Below, one piece after another: positions 30,668 through 42,001 of a DNA stretch of 64,000 bases. The number at the start of each line of letters is the position of its first letter. Position 1 is the first letter of the stretch. The notes under the pieces are model-generated. The model was given only the letters and a program-made list of their open reading frames with translations, made no database searches and was not told the DNA's origin. Origin of the DNA: an uncultured Saprospiraceae bacterium. GTDB lineage: Bacteria > Bacteroidota > Bacteroidia > Chitinophagales > Saprospiraceae. The DNA is taken from assembly GCA_938041445.1 (NCBI GenBank), contig CALISO010000027.1, forward strand, positions 53,475 to 117,474, in the 5' to 3' direction. Position numbers and translations under genes: made by a program.

Positions 30668-31906
30668 TTAACCTATTGGATTTCCAACCTTACCTATGAA
30701 CAGAGGGACTCTTGTATCAATATGACGAACAACAAATACAAATGGTCTGTCAAACCTAAGAGTAGGAGGGACTGATTCTACGCCGACGCCAACAGTTGTA
30801 ACAGCAGCACCATCAATCCCTTTCTCGTCTACCTTGACGTAGACATCATGCAGGACTCTAGTTAAGTACTGCGAACCAGCAAACTGCCCCATACCACTCA
30901 AGTCGGCGTTCTCAAATGTTGTTGTCATTCCTCTAGAAACTAACACATCTTTCATATTCATCGATGTTGCTATTTCAAATTTTGGAAGGTAGACTTGTAT
31001 ACGATCTGACTGTAGGTTATCATAGATGTTGTGGTAGATGTCTGAGCTAAATCCACTAATAAAGTCATTAATGTCAGATGATTCACTTGGCATAATAAAC
31101 GTCACTGCATAATCTTCGTCAGAGACAGGAAGATCTACAGCGGAGTAATTGTCTGTAACAACAAATGGCCTTACATCATCAGATGACATAGTTGGTATTT
31201 CTATTTGATTCCCATCCCTCGTGGTAAATGGTCTGTTAGATGTTCCATACTCAGTAAAACCAATACCCCAATCAGCAGTAAAAACAAGTGCATTGATTAA
31301 AAATACAGCTTCATCAGCTTGAATCATATCCAGTACTTTCTCAATACGACCTTCCGTTACTTCATCTACCCATCCATTGATGACATCCACAGTTGCTGGA
31401 TCGCTAAAATCTTCTTCTGTAAATGTTCCATTATAGTATGTCTGGATATCATTAGTGTACTCTTCACTAGGAGTGTAAAGGCTAGGGAAGTAGTAGATTT
31501 TGTTCTGACTATTGAATGTAGTGTTATTGCTTTTTGGAGTGAGTTGATCATATATGTCACTGTAGTATGTTCCTAGACCATTTGGTAGGAAGTCTCCTGT
31601 ATTAAGGGCAGATCTAAACTCTTGATAGGTCTCACCCTTAGCTCCTGTCATAGTCATATAGAGAGCTGATTGTAATGAGTAAGGTGAGATGAGTACATTC
31701 TCTTCTCCTTCAGCATCTACATCTTGGAACATCCCTAATCCGTACTCAATACTAGTACCTATGTAGTCATCTAGATCACCTTGTTCTGAAATATCAATAT
31801 CTGGTATCTCATTAGATGGATTATCAACTGATTGATTGTCATCACAGGAAATCAATGTGAAAGTCAAAGCGAAAAGGAAGCTCACGAGGTATTTCATAAT
31901 AGTCAC
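30668..31906 (-). CDS. Serpin family lipoprotein
   Basis: NVLISPYSLQSALYMTMTGAKGETYQEF; VFLINALVFTADW; VKVDEKGIDGAAVTTVGVGVESVPPTLRFDRPFVFVVRHIDTRVPLFIGKVGNP; lipobox TLISCDD. Confidence 0.92.
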   Translation of the reverse strand: MTIMKYLVSFLFALTFTLISCDDNQSVDNPSNEIPDIDISEQGDLDDYIGTSIEYGLGMFQDVDAEGEENVLISPYSLQSALYMTMTGAKGETYQEFRSALNTGDFLPNGLGTYYSDIYDQLTPKSNNTTFNSQNKIYYFPSLYTPSEEYTNDIQTYYNGTFTEEDFSDPATVDVINGWVDEVTEGRIEKVLDMIQADEAVFLINALVFTADWGIGFTEYGTSNRPFTTRDGNQIEIPTMSSDDVRPFVVTDNYSAVDLPVSDEDYAVTFIMPSESSDINDFISGFSSDIYHNIYDNLQSDRIQVYLPKFEIATSMNMKDVLVSRGMTTTFENADLSGMGQFAGSQYLTRVLHDVYVKVDEKGIDGAAVTTVGVGVESVPPTLRFDRPFVFVVRHIDTRVPLFIGKVGNPIG

Positions 31907-32084
31907 TATTTAGTTATCTAAGTTAACGAATATACCTAATAAGACGTTTGTGCGATCGAGGTAGGTTGGGTAGTAGGTGGTGGTTTTTTTAAATTCATAC
32001 CCAACCAGTGACTGTGAAGAGATGGCTCAAAATATAAGTTGCACCATAATATATCCTGTTGTCTTCTAGCAGTTGTCTTTTTGT

Positions 32085-32123
32085 AAAAAAAAAAGGGCTT
32101 CATCTGTGACAATGAAACCCTTT
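32085..32123 (-). terminator. Intrinsic terminator downstream of icd
   Basis: On - strand AAAGGGTTTCAT-TGTCACAG-ATGAAGCCCTTT (12-bp stem with one G-U pair) followed by a T run. Confidence 0.85.
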
Positions 32124-32151
32124 CTAGTATCTCAATACATTCTCTTCTTAT

Positions 32152-34449
<2,298 letters not shown>

Positions 34450-34524
34450 CTACAGATAGACTTAGATATATCCGCTGTTGGCAAATATTCATAATCTATT
34501 TCGTTGATTCTCTGTTTCTCATAT

Positions 34525-34899
34525 ATGAGCAGAAGCGAGCAAATACTAAATCTGAGACCTGAAGTGAATGTCAAGAGCAGCCAAGGTATAGAAGCATTTC
34601 AAAACGTGACACTTCGACCAATTTTGAAGTTTCAGCACCCTTTGACCCTAGCATTTTTAGATAAAAGCAGTCGATACACCAAGGTGCTCAAAGCTGAAAT
34701 GCCAAAAGGTATCTACCACGATAAGGTTTTAACCATCCTCAGGTCCGATCAAGCGTTACGTAATATGGTCATTGGTGCAGTCATTGGAATGATGACGGTG
34801 GATGAGTATACTACCTATCAAGAATTTACTAAAGAGTACAATAGGCGTATCATCACTATGCAAGCTCAGCGATATGCAGATACTGCCTATCCATCTTAA
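34525..34899 (+). CDS. Conserved hypothetical protein (resembles a small Bacteroidota family often labelled 'glyoxalase')
   Basis: EQILNLRPEVNV...EAFQNVTLRPILKFQHPLTLAFL...LRSDQALRNMVIGAVIGMMTVDEYTTYQE; start set at ATG 34525. Confidence 0.6.
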   Translation: MSRSEQILNLRPEVNVKSSQGIEAFQNVTLRPILKFQHPLTLAFLDKSSRYTKVLKAEMPKGIYHDKVLTILRSDQALRNMVIGAVIGMMTVDEYTTYQEFTKEYNRRIITMQAQRYADTAYPS

Positions 34900-34916
34900 T
34901 GGAGAGATATAAAAAG

Positions 34917-34952
34917 AAAACGAGCAGAAGATTAATATCTCCTACTCGTTTA
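34917..34952. terminator. Probable bidirectional terminator between convergent genes
   Basis: Imperfect hairpin CGAGCAGAAGAT-TAAT-ATCTCCTACTCG (34921-34948) flanked by AAAA and TTT. Confidence 0.6.
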
Positions 34953-35003
34953 ATTTGACGTTGTATGTTTTAAATACCTGAATCAATCAGGTTAAATAAC
35001 ATC

Positions 35004-35762
35004 TTACATTTCTTTAGATGCGTCAGATGCAGCTTTTGCAGCACACTTCTTAGCACAAGCTTTTTTGTCTGAACTACAAGCTTTCTTAGATACTGGTGCA
35101 GCGTCAGCTTCCATAGTAGCAGCAGCTACTTTGATGAATGCCTTAGAGTCACTGCAGTACTTTACTTCTTCGTTGCTTACAGTACCAGAAGTAGCGCAAG
35201 TCGTTTTCTGAAAGTAAGATACTTTACCTGAAGTAGAGCACTCTTTTCTTTCGATAGTTGCATCACTTGCAGCTAGAGCATCAGCTTCAGCAGTAAGAGA
35301 AGCTACTTGACCTTCATTTACATTCACGATAGATGCTGTCTTAGCTCCTTTAGAACAAGTCTTAGCACAAGATGCCTTCTCAGCAGCGCTACAAGCTTTC
35401 TTAGAGACAGGTGCAGCTGCACCATCAGCAGATGCATCAGCCTCCATAGTAGCAGAAGCTACTTTGATGAATGCTTTAGAATCTCCACAGTACTTAACTT
35501 CTTCGTTGCTTACAGCACCTGAAACAGAACAAGTTGACTTTTGGAAGTAAGATACTTTACCTGAAGTAGAACATTCTCTTCTTTCGATAGTCGCATCACT
35601 TGCAGCAAGAGCATCAGCCTCAGCAATTAATGAAGCTACTTGACCTTCATCTACAGATACTGCAGCAGTCTTAGCGCCTTTAGTACAAGTCTTAGAACAT
35701 GATTGTGCAGAGATTAATCCTGCAACCATAACCATAGCGAACAACAATACGATTCTTTTCAT
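35004..35762 (-). CDS. Secreted Cys-rich protein made of two near-identical ~107-aa repeats; function unknown
   Basis: Signal peptide MKRIVLLFAMVMVAGLISAQ; EGQVASL(I/T)AEADALAASDATIER(R/K)ECSTSGKVSYFQK(S/T)TC...SNEEVKYC(G/S)DSKAFIKVA(S/A)ATMEAD occurs twice. Confidence 0.8.
   Translation of the reverse strand: MKRIVLLFAMVMVAGLISAQSCSKTCTKGAKTAAVSVDEGQVASLIAEADALAASDATIERRECSTSGKVSYFQKSTCSVSGAVSNEEVKYCGDSKAFIKVASATMEADASADGAAAPVSKKACSAAEKASCAKTCSKGAKTASIVNVNEGQVASLTAEADALAASDATIERKECSTSGKVSYFQKTTCATSGTVSNEEVKYCSDSKAFIKVAAATMEADAAPVSKKACSSDKKACAKKCAAKAASDASKEM
35052..35702 (-). repeat. Tandem in-gene duplication (unit 1 35373-35702, unit 2 35052-35372)
   Basis: Translated units align nearly end to end with few substitutions plus a short indel (SADGA) near the junction. 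Confidence 0.85.
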
Positions 35763-35971
35763 TTATTAAAGTTTTTATAAATTATATTTTCAATTTAACG
35801 ACCTAAAGATAACCTAAACAGACCGCTCAAGTTGACCTATTAATAAGAAATTAACAGTATGAAGGTCCAAATTGACTATTTGTGTCAAAACATTGACGAT
35901 ATAACCTCTGAAATAATGTATTTTTATAGGCATAATATGTTTTAACTCATTTCATTTCTAAGTTCTTATAT

Positions 35972-36433
35972 ATGTTAGACAAACTGATATTCTCTGCGCT
36001 GATCCTTGGTATAGCTGTTATTGCATTTGGATGCAAATCTCAAAAAAGCTCCGAGGAGGCTGAAAAAGTCGATGATATGGTGATGATTTTCGGAAGTTCT
36101 GGTGGATTTGCTGGGAAGACACTTAGATATAAGCTCCATGAAGATGGTAGTATCTATAAAGGGGGCGGAGGTAACACATTTGCTAAAGTCAATGGTGTGG
36201 ATAAAGACCAAGCGGCACAAATCTTCTCAAACTTTAATAATCTAGGATTTGATCGAGTCGTACTCGATGATCCAGGTAATATGACATATTTTATTATTGC
36301 TAAATATGGCGATAGACAAAAGAAACTTGCTTGGGGTGGTATGAACAAAGATATGCCTGACAATCTTGAAATCTACTACAATAGTTTTATGAAGTTGATG
36401 AAAAGAAAGAACACAAACTCCAGTGATATGTAA
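35972..36433 (+). CDS. Hypothetical lipoprotein
   Basis: N-terminal lipobox-like AVIAFGCKSQK; FGSSGGFAGKTLRYKLHEDGSIYKGGG. Confidence 0.6.
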   Translation: MLDKLIFSALILGIAVIAFGCKSQKSSEEAEKVDDMVMIFGSSGGFAGKTLRYKLHEDGSIYKGGGGNTFAKVNGVDKDQAAQIFSNFNNLGFDRVVLDDPGNMTYFIIAKYGDRQKKLAWGGMNKDMPDNLEIYYNSFMKLMKRKNTNSSDM

Positions 36434-36492
36434 GACGCTTAATAGCGATTATACTATCTGATTTAATACACTCTATAAGATTACAATACATT

Positions 36493-39400
36493 ATGATTAA
36501 CCGTATATCTATATTCATATTGGTTGGGTTCTTGATGGCTACTTTGCCAGCAGTTGCTCAGTTTAAAACTATTCCTGAAGGTGATATCATTACCCATGAG
36601 CAGAAGCAACAATCAAGACTCTTGTCGAATGCTAATCCTACTATAACAGGACAAGGAACGCAGTCTCAATTATTTAATGCGATTAATTCTAGCAGTTATC
36701 AATTACTTGATCTCCAAGGAGCAAAGCAAGTACTTGGCTTGAATAAGTTTGGTGGGGCAAAGTATGTCAGAACATCCACAGTAAGTGGAGACCGAGCAGC
36801 GTTTTCATCCATCATTGATCAATTTGCCAAAGCGACTGATATCAAAGAACTTGGTAGTCAAGCAAAATTAGATGTTTCTTGGACTGATGAGATTGGACAT
36901 ACGCATTATAGATTTGGACAGTATGTCAATGGACTTCGTATTTACGGCAGTCAATCAATCTTACATATCAATGCTGAGGGTGGATCTTATCTTCAGTCAG
37001 AGTTGGTACCAGATGACTATCCTTTAGCTGATAAGGTATCTGGTATATCTGAGACTGCTGTCAAAAATACAATCATTCAAACCCTAGATGGATATACAGA
37101 GATCACAGGCGAAAACCTGAGACTAATCGATGGTAATCAATGGGAAATTGAAGAAGTCTATTACTTCCATGAAGATAATCTTGTACAAGCTTACTTTGTT
37201 AAGGTATATGCTAAGATCGATGATAGGCAGGAGTTTTTTGTAGATGCAACTAGTGGTCAGCTTCTGCACAAGCATTCTACGATTTGCAAGTTTCACAACC
37301 ACGTCCACGACCATAGATATACACACGAGGAAACACAAAAGAAGGTACTTGTAGATGGAGCAGTCGTATCGACTGGCCCGGATTTATTTGGTCAAAATAG
37401 GACTATCAATACTTACGAGGTAGGGACTAGACAATACTTAATTGATGCCACAAGAGACATGTATAGTGCCTCTCAGTCAAGTATGCCAAACGAACCAGTG
37501 GGTGTATTATGGACAATCGATGCATTCAATACGTCACCACAGAATAATGACTTCAACTATGATCATGTATCTGTAACGAATAACAACTGGTCAAATCGAG
37601 AGACAGCAGTATCAGCACATTATAACGCAGGTCTATCTTATCAATATTTCAATGATAAATTTAACAGAAATGCTATTGATAACAATGGTGGTAACATCAT
37701 CTCAATAATCAATGTCTCAGACGAAAGCGGTAACTCTATGGGTAATGCCTTTTGGAATGGTGCGGCGATGTTTTATGGCAATGGTGATTCTGCATTTTTA
37801 CCACTAGGAAGAGGGTTGGACGTTGCTGGTCATGAGCTATCACACGGCGTTATCCAGAACACTGCCAATCTCGAATATCAAGGTGAATCAGGTGCATTGA
37901 ATGAATCATTTGCGGATGTCTTCGGAGCTATGATTGATCGTGATGATTGGTTGATAGGAGAGGATGTCGTAAGGACTTCTGCATTTCCATCTGGAGCATT
38001 GAGATCATTATCTGATCCGCATAATGGTGCATCGACTAATGACTTTAACTCTGGATGGCAACCACGTCATTACAATGAACGATTTACAGGATCTGCCGAT
38101 AATGGTGGTGTGCATATTAATAGTGGTATTCCTAATTACGCTTTCTTCTTGTTCGCAAGTGATGTAGGCAAAGAGATGGCTGAGAATGTTTATTATAGAG
38201 CATTGACTACATACTTGTCTAGGTCTTCACAGTTCAGAGATTGTAGGGCAGCTGTAGTACAAGCAGCTAATGATATAGGAGATGCGTCAGTTGTAGCAGC
38301 CGCAAATTCTGCATTTGATCAGGTTGGTATTGCAGGCAATGGCAGTACTGGAGGCACGACTTACGAGACTGATGCAGATCAAAATCTAGGGGCAGACTTC
38401 GTTGTTTACAGTGCTACGGATCTATCTAATCTAAAGATCGCTGATGGAGATGGAGCTGTGATTGCAGATCCATTTGTTGATTTAGGAGTCTTGAGTCGTC
38501 CAAGTGTCACTGATGATGGAAGCGTTATAGTTTTTGTCTCTCAGGACAATCACATACAACGAATTTCGATCGATTGGGCTACAGGATATTTTGACGTAGA
38601 GCAATTTACTGATCAGCCAGTATGGAGAAATGTTGTGATCTCAAAGGATGGACGTCGAATAGCAGCATTGACTGAAGAACTAGAGCCTGTAATCTATGTA
38701 TTTGAGTTTAGCACTGGAATAACTCAACCCTTTACGTTGTTTAACCCAACATTTACAGAGGGTATCTCTACAGGTGATGTCAACTATGCCGATGCAATGG
38801 AGTTTGACCTTTCTGGACAGACATTGATCTATGATGCATTCAACACGATAACAGGTACCTCAGGAACGATCGATTATTGGGATATTGGATTCATAGATGT
38901 ATATGATAGAAGCACACAAAATTTTGCTGATGGTAATATCCAAAAGCTCTTTACAGCATTGCCAGAAAACGTCAGTATTGGAAATCCAACATTCAGTAAA
39001 AATTCACCTTATATCATAGCACTTGATGTGCTTCAAGGTGGTGATTTCGCTCTTGGTGGATACAATATTGAAACATCTGAATACAATGTCATTACTGAAT
39101 TATTCGACATAGGGTTTCCTAACTATTCATCGGACGATAGCAAGATTATTTATGACTTGCCGTGGTTATTTGGATTAGATATTGGATCTATAGATTTGGG
39201 AAGTGACAAGATTACTGGTATTCCGAATACTGAGAATTTTTTCATTGAAAATGCTAAGTGGGGAGTTTTCTTCTCTAATGGTACAAGAGATCTCTTTGTC
39301 AATACCAATGACTTAGATATCGAAGAAATGTCAGTAGTTCCTAATCCAGCGAGTGAGACTGTTATTCTTTCAGGCGAGCAACTCATTAATGCAGAACAAA

Positions 39401-39561
39401 TCGAGATGGTGGATCAACTGGGAAGAGTGGTGTATCAGTCTCAGATAAGTGCTATTGATCAGCATACGATTGATGTCAGTATTTACAGATCAGGGATGTA
39501 TACCATTCGGGTATTGAAGGATGGTGAATTACTCGGTATAAGTAGATTAGTCGTACGATAG
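36493..39561 (+). CDS. M4-family (thermolysin-like) metallopeptidase with T9SS type A sorting domain
   Basis: Propeptide FTP/PepSY-like region; VAGHELSHGVIQNTANLEYQGESGALNESFADVFGAMID (HExxH...E); C-terminal VPNPASETVILSGEQL...YRSGMYTIRVLKDGELLGISRLVVR. Confidence 0.93.
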   Translation: MINRISIFILVGFLMATLPAVAQFKTIPEGDIITHEQKQQSRLLSNANPTITGQGTQSQLFNAINSSSYQLLDLQGAKQVLGLNKFGGAKYVRTSTVSGDRAAFSSIIDQFAKATDIKELGSQAKLDVSWTDEIGHTHYRFGQYVNGLRIYGSQSILHINAEGGSYLQSELVPDDYPLADKVSGISETAVKNTIIQTLDGYTEITGENLRLIDGNQWEIEEVYYFHEDNLVQAYFVKVYAKIDDRQEFFVDATSGQLLHKHSTICKFHNHVHDHRYTHEETQKKVLVDGAVVSTGPDLFGQNRTINTYEVGTRQYLIDATRDMYSASQSSMPNEPVGVLWTIDAFNTSPQNNDFNYDHVSVTNNNWSNRETAVSAHYNAGLSYQYFNDKFNRNAIDNNGGNIISIINVSDESGNSMGNAFWNGAAMFYGNGDSAFLPLGRGLDVAGHELSHGVIQNTANLEYQGESGALNESFADVFGAMIDRDDWLIGEDVVRTSAFPSGALRSLSDPHNGASTNDFNSGWQPRHYNERFTGSADNGGVHINSGIPNYAFFLFASDVGKEMAENVYYRALTTYLSRSSQFRDCRAAVVQAANDIGDASVVAAANSAFDQVGIAGNGSTGGTTYETDADQNLGADFVVYSATDLSNLKIADGDGAVIADPFVDLGVLSRPSVTDDGSVIVFVSQDNHIQRISIDWATGYFDVEQFTDQPVWRNVVISKDGRRIAALTEELEPVIYVFEFSTGITQPFTLFNPTFTEGISTGDVNYADAMEFDLSGQTLIYDAFNTITGTSGTIDYWDIGFIDVYDRSTQNFADGNIQKLFTALPENVSIGNPTFSKNSPYIIALDVLQGGDFALGGYNIETSEYNVITELFDIGFPNYSSDDSKIIYDLPWLFGLDIGSIDLGSDKITGIPNTENFFIENAKWGVFFSNGTRDLFVNTNDLDIEEMSVVPNPASETVILSGEQLINAEQIEMVDQLGRVVYQSQISAIDQHTIDVSIYRSGMYTIRVLKDGELLGISRLVVR

Positions 39562-40562
39562 CCAAGCCTAAAATATTAGTCATTCGATTCAGCGCAATAG
39601 GAGATATTGTGCTGACAACACCTGTCTTCAGAGGACTGAAGCAGCAGTTGGGTGCAGAGGTGCATCACTTGTGCAAACCTCAATTTGCCAAGGTACTTGA
39701 GCTGAATCCAAACATAGATAAGCAATGGACATTAGCGGCTGATATCAAAGAGACAATCAAAGCATTGAAGGATGAAAAATTTGATGCAATTATTGATCTT
39801 CAGCATAATCTACGAAGTAAGCGGATTGTAACGGCTCTCGGGCTAACCACGTCAACAGTAGATAAGCTGAATCTAAAGAAATGGCTCCTAGTCAATCTTA
39901 AATGGAATAGGTTACCCGATGTGCACATTGTAGATCGCTATCTAGACACATGTGATTATTTGTCTATTAAGAATGATGGAAAGGGGCTAGATTACTATCT
40001 ACCAGAAGATAAAGATTCACAGCGTCAATCTATCCTCTCAAAATATCAGATTGGTAACACTTACTTATGTATCGCGATTGGCGCTGCTCATCAGACTAAG
40101 CAGATACCTATTGACAAAATGGTGGAAGTATGCAATCACCTAACTCGTATACCAATTATCCTTCTTGGTGGGCCAAATGATAAAGAACGTGGGGATGCTG
40201 TCGTAGATGGCAGTAACCATCAAAGAATTATCAATACTGCGGGATCATTATCCTTGATAGAAAGCTGTATTGTACTTGAAAATGCTCAGTCTATGATGAC
40301 ACCAGACACAGGGCTGATGCATATCGCCGCTGCATTCGATGTGCCAACAGTCTCGCTATGGGGTAATACTGTGCCACAGTTTGGAATGTATCCTTATCCG
40401 AAGAATCCTCAGTCTACTCATCAAATAGTTGAAGTAACTGATCTGGGGTGTAGGCCTTGCTCTAAAATTGGTTATCCTGAATGTCCAAAAGGACACTTTA
40501 AATGTATGAATGACATCAGAACAACAGAGATAGTAGAGAAAATCTCAGAGTTTATCGAATAG
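39558..40562 (+). CDS. Glycosyltransferase family 9 (heptosyltransferase-like)
   Basis: (ATA)AKPKILVIRFSAIGDIVLTTPVFRGLKQQLG; MMTPDTGLMHIAAAFDVPTVSLWGNTVPQFGMYP. The conserved N-terminus begins upstream of GTG 39609, and no ATG/GTG/TTG lies in frame between the stop at 39543 and that point. Confidence 0.8.
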   Translation: MAKPKILVIRFSAIGDIVLTTPVFRGLKQQLGAEVHHLCKPQFAKVLELNPNIDKQWTLAADIKETIKALKDEKFDAIIDLQHNLRSKRIVTALGLTTSTVDKLNLKKWLLVNLKWNRLPDVHIVDRYLDTCDYLSIKNDGKGLDYYLPEDKDSQRQSILSKYQIGNTYLCIAIGAAHQTKQIPIDKMVEVCNHLTRIPIILLGGPNDKERGDAVVDGSNHQRIINTAGSLSLIESCIVLENAQSMMTPDTGLMHIAAAFDVPTVSLWGNTVPQFGMYPYPKNPQSTHQIVEVTDLGCRPCSKIGYPECPKGHFKCMNDIRTTEIVEKISEFIE

Positions 40563-40627
40563 CATAAATCTTTCTTGCAACAGAATTGTATTATATTCAT
40601 CAACTTAACCTTAACAAGTAAAAATAT

Positions 40628-41473
40628 ATGTCAACTAATCAAAGACCACAAGTGAACATACCTGGCAATATGATGAAGTACGTATTTATCGCCTTTGCAT
40701 GTGTGTTTATCTTTGCAATCCTAAGTAATACAACTTTCATTACGATTCAGCCTGGTAAGAAAGGTGTAATGTTTAAGCGATTTGCTGGAGGTATCAATAA
40801 GGATAGAATATATGATCAAGGATTCCATGTAGTCGCTCCTTGGAATGATCTCATCATCTATGATGTCAGAGTCAACGAAGGTTCTGAAGAGATGGAGGTA
40901 CTATCGAAGAATGGGTTATCTATCCAAGTTGAGTTATCATACAGATACTTCCCAGATCCAGCGAAGATTGGTTACTTGCATGATGAGGTTGGATCAGACT
41001 ATCTAATACGGATTATCGAACCAGATATCAGATCAGCAACAAGAGAAGTCATCGGAAAGTACCTTCCAGAAGAACTCTATAGCACAATGCGAGAGACTAT
41101 TCAGGACGAGATATTTACACGTACATCGGCTGCGGTTGCAGAAAAGTATATTATGCTTGATGCTGTATTGATTAAGTCTCTTGAGTTACCTACGAAGCTC
41201 AAAGATGCAATTGAGTTCAAGCTAGAGACTGAGCAAGAGGCATTTCAATATGAATTCCGTCTTGACAAAGAAAGAAAGGAAGCTGAACGTAAGATTATAG
41301 AAGCTGAAGCAAAAGCTGAATCTAACCGAATCCTTAGTGCCAGCCTCACAGATAAGATACTCACAGAGAAAGGAATTGAGGCAACACTACAACTAGCTCA
41401 GTCACCAAATTCTAAGGTGGTAATCGTAGGAGGAGGTGATGGAGGAATGCCTATAATATTAGGAGATAAGTAA
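40628..41473 (+). CDS. Prohibitin/SPFH (band 7) family membrane protein
   Basis: TM, then TTFITIQPGKKGVMFKRFAGGINKDRIYDQGFHVVAPWNDLIIYDVRV; EAERKIIEAEAKAESNRILSASL. Confidence 0.92.
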   Translation: MSTNQRPQVNIPGNMMKYVFIAFACVFIFAILSNTTFITIQPGKKGVMFKRFAGGINKDRIYDQGFHVVAPWNDLIIYDVRVNEGSEEMEVLSKNGLSIQVELSYRYFPDPAKIGYLHDEVGSDYLIRIIEPDIRSATREVIGKYLPEELYSTMRETIQDEIFTRTSAAVAEKYIMLDAVLIKSLELPTKLKDAIEFKLETEQEAFQYEFRLDKERKEAERKIIEAEAKAESNRILSASLTDKILTEKGIEATLQLAQSPNSKVVIVGGGDGGMPIILGDK

Positions 41474-41535
41474 CTAGTAAAAATCAACAGTTAATAACTA
41501 AGGTATCGATTGTACACCTACATAGTCAACAACAA

Positions 41536-41937
41536 TCACAGATTGCTAGTCGCAGCATTAGAGATCTTATCTAGTGCTGCAGTTACTTTTTCAAGTATGT
41601 GTTCTTGGCCTGTAATATTGTGTCTCTCTTTCAGATAAGCTGGATCATTATAGGTGATAGTAGTCTTTCCATCCACTTCCTGAACCAGCATTTTTTGAGG
41701 TAGATCCAATCCCGTATGGGCTCCATTAGCCATAAGTGGTGTTCCTAACTTAGGATTCCCAAAAAAGATAATTTTCGTCGGAGGAAGAGTTAAATCTGCA
41801 TTCGCTGCATTAGCTTGATGATCTAGTTCAAAGAGAACCTTAAGGTTAGGATTGTTGGTAATGATACCCTTCAATTTCGAGTAGGTTTCATCAAAAGTTA
41901 AGCTACTAACTTTGGTGATCATTCCAGTATTTGTCAT
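41536..41937 (-). CDS. DUF302 domain protein
   Basis: SFDETYSKLK-like FDETYSKLKGII; LPPTKIIFFGNPKLGTPLMANGAHTGLDLPQKMLVQEVDGKTTITYNDPAYL. Confidence 0.85.
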   Translation of the reverse strand: MTNTGMITKVSSLTFDETYSKLKGIITNNPNLKVLFELDHQANAANADLTLPPTKIIFFGNPKLGTPLMANGAHTGLDLPQKMLVQEVDGKTTITYNDPAYLKERHNITGQEHILEKVTAALDKISNAATSNL

Positions 41938-42001
41938 TTGTTTTTCTTTGAGTACGATAACAGGATGAAATTGTTTGGAATTTTTTACCCAAAAGTTCTC
42001 C

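Noticed and set aside
30497-30775. 92-aa ORF spanning the SMP-30/serpin intergenic region
   Set aside because: Overlaps the 3' end of the serpin gene and an AT-rich gap; no recognisable protein features.
39609-40562. GTG 39609 as start of the GT9 protein
   Set aside because: It would remove the conserved KILVIRFSAIGDI segment encoded immediately upstream in the same frame.
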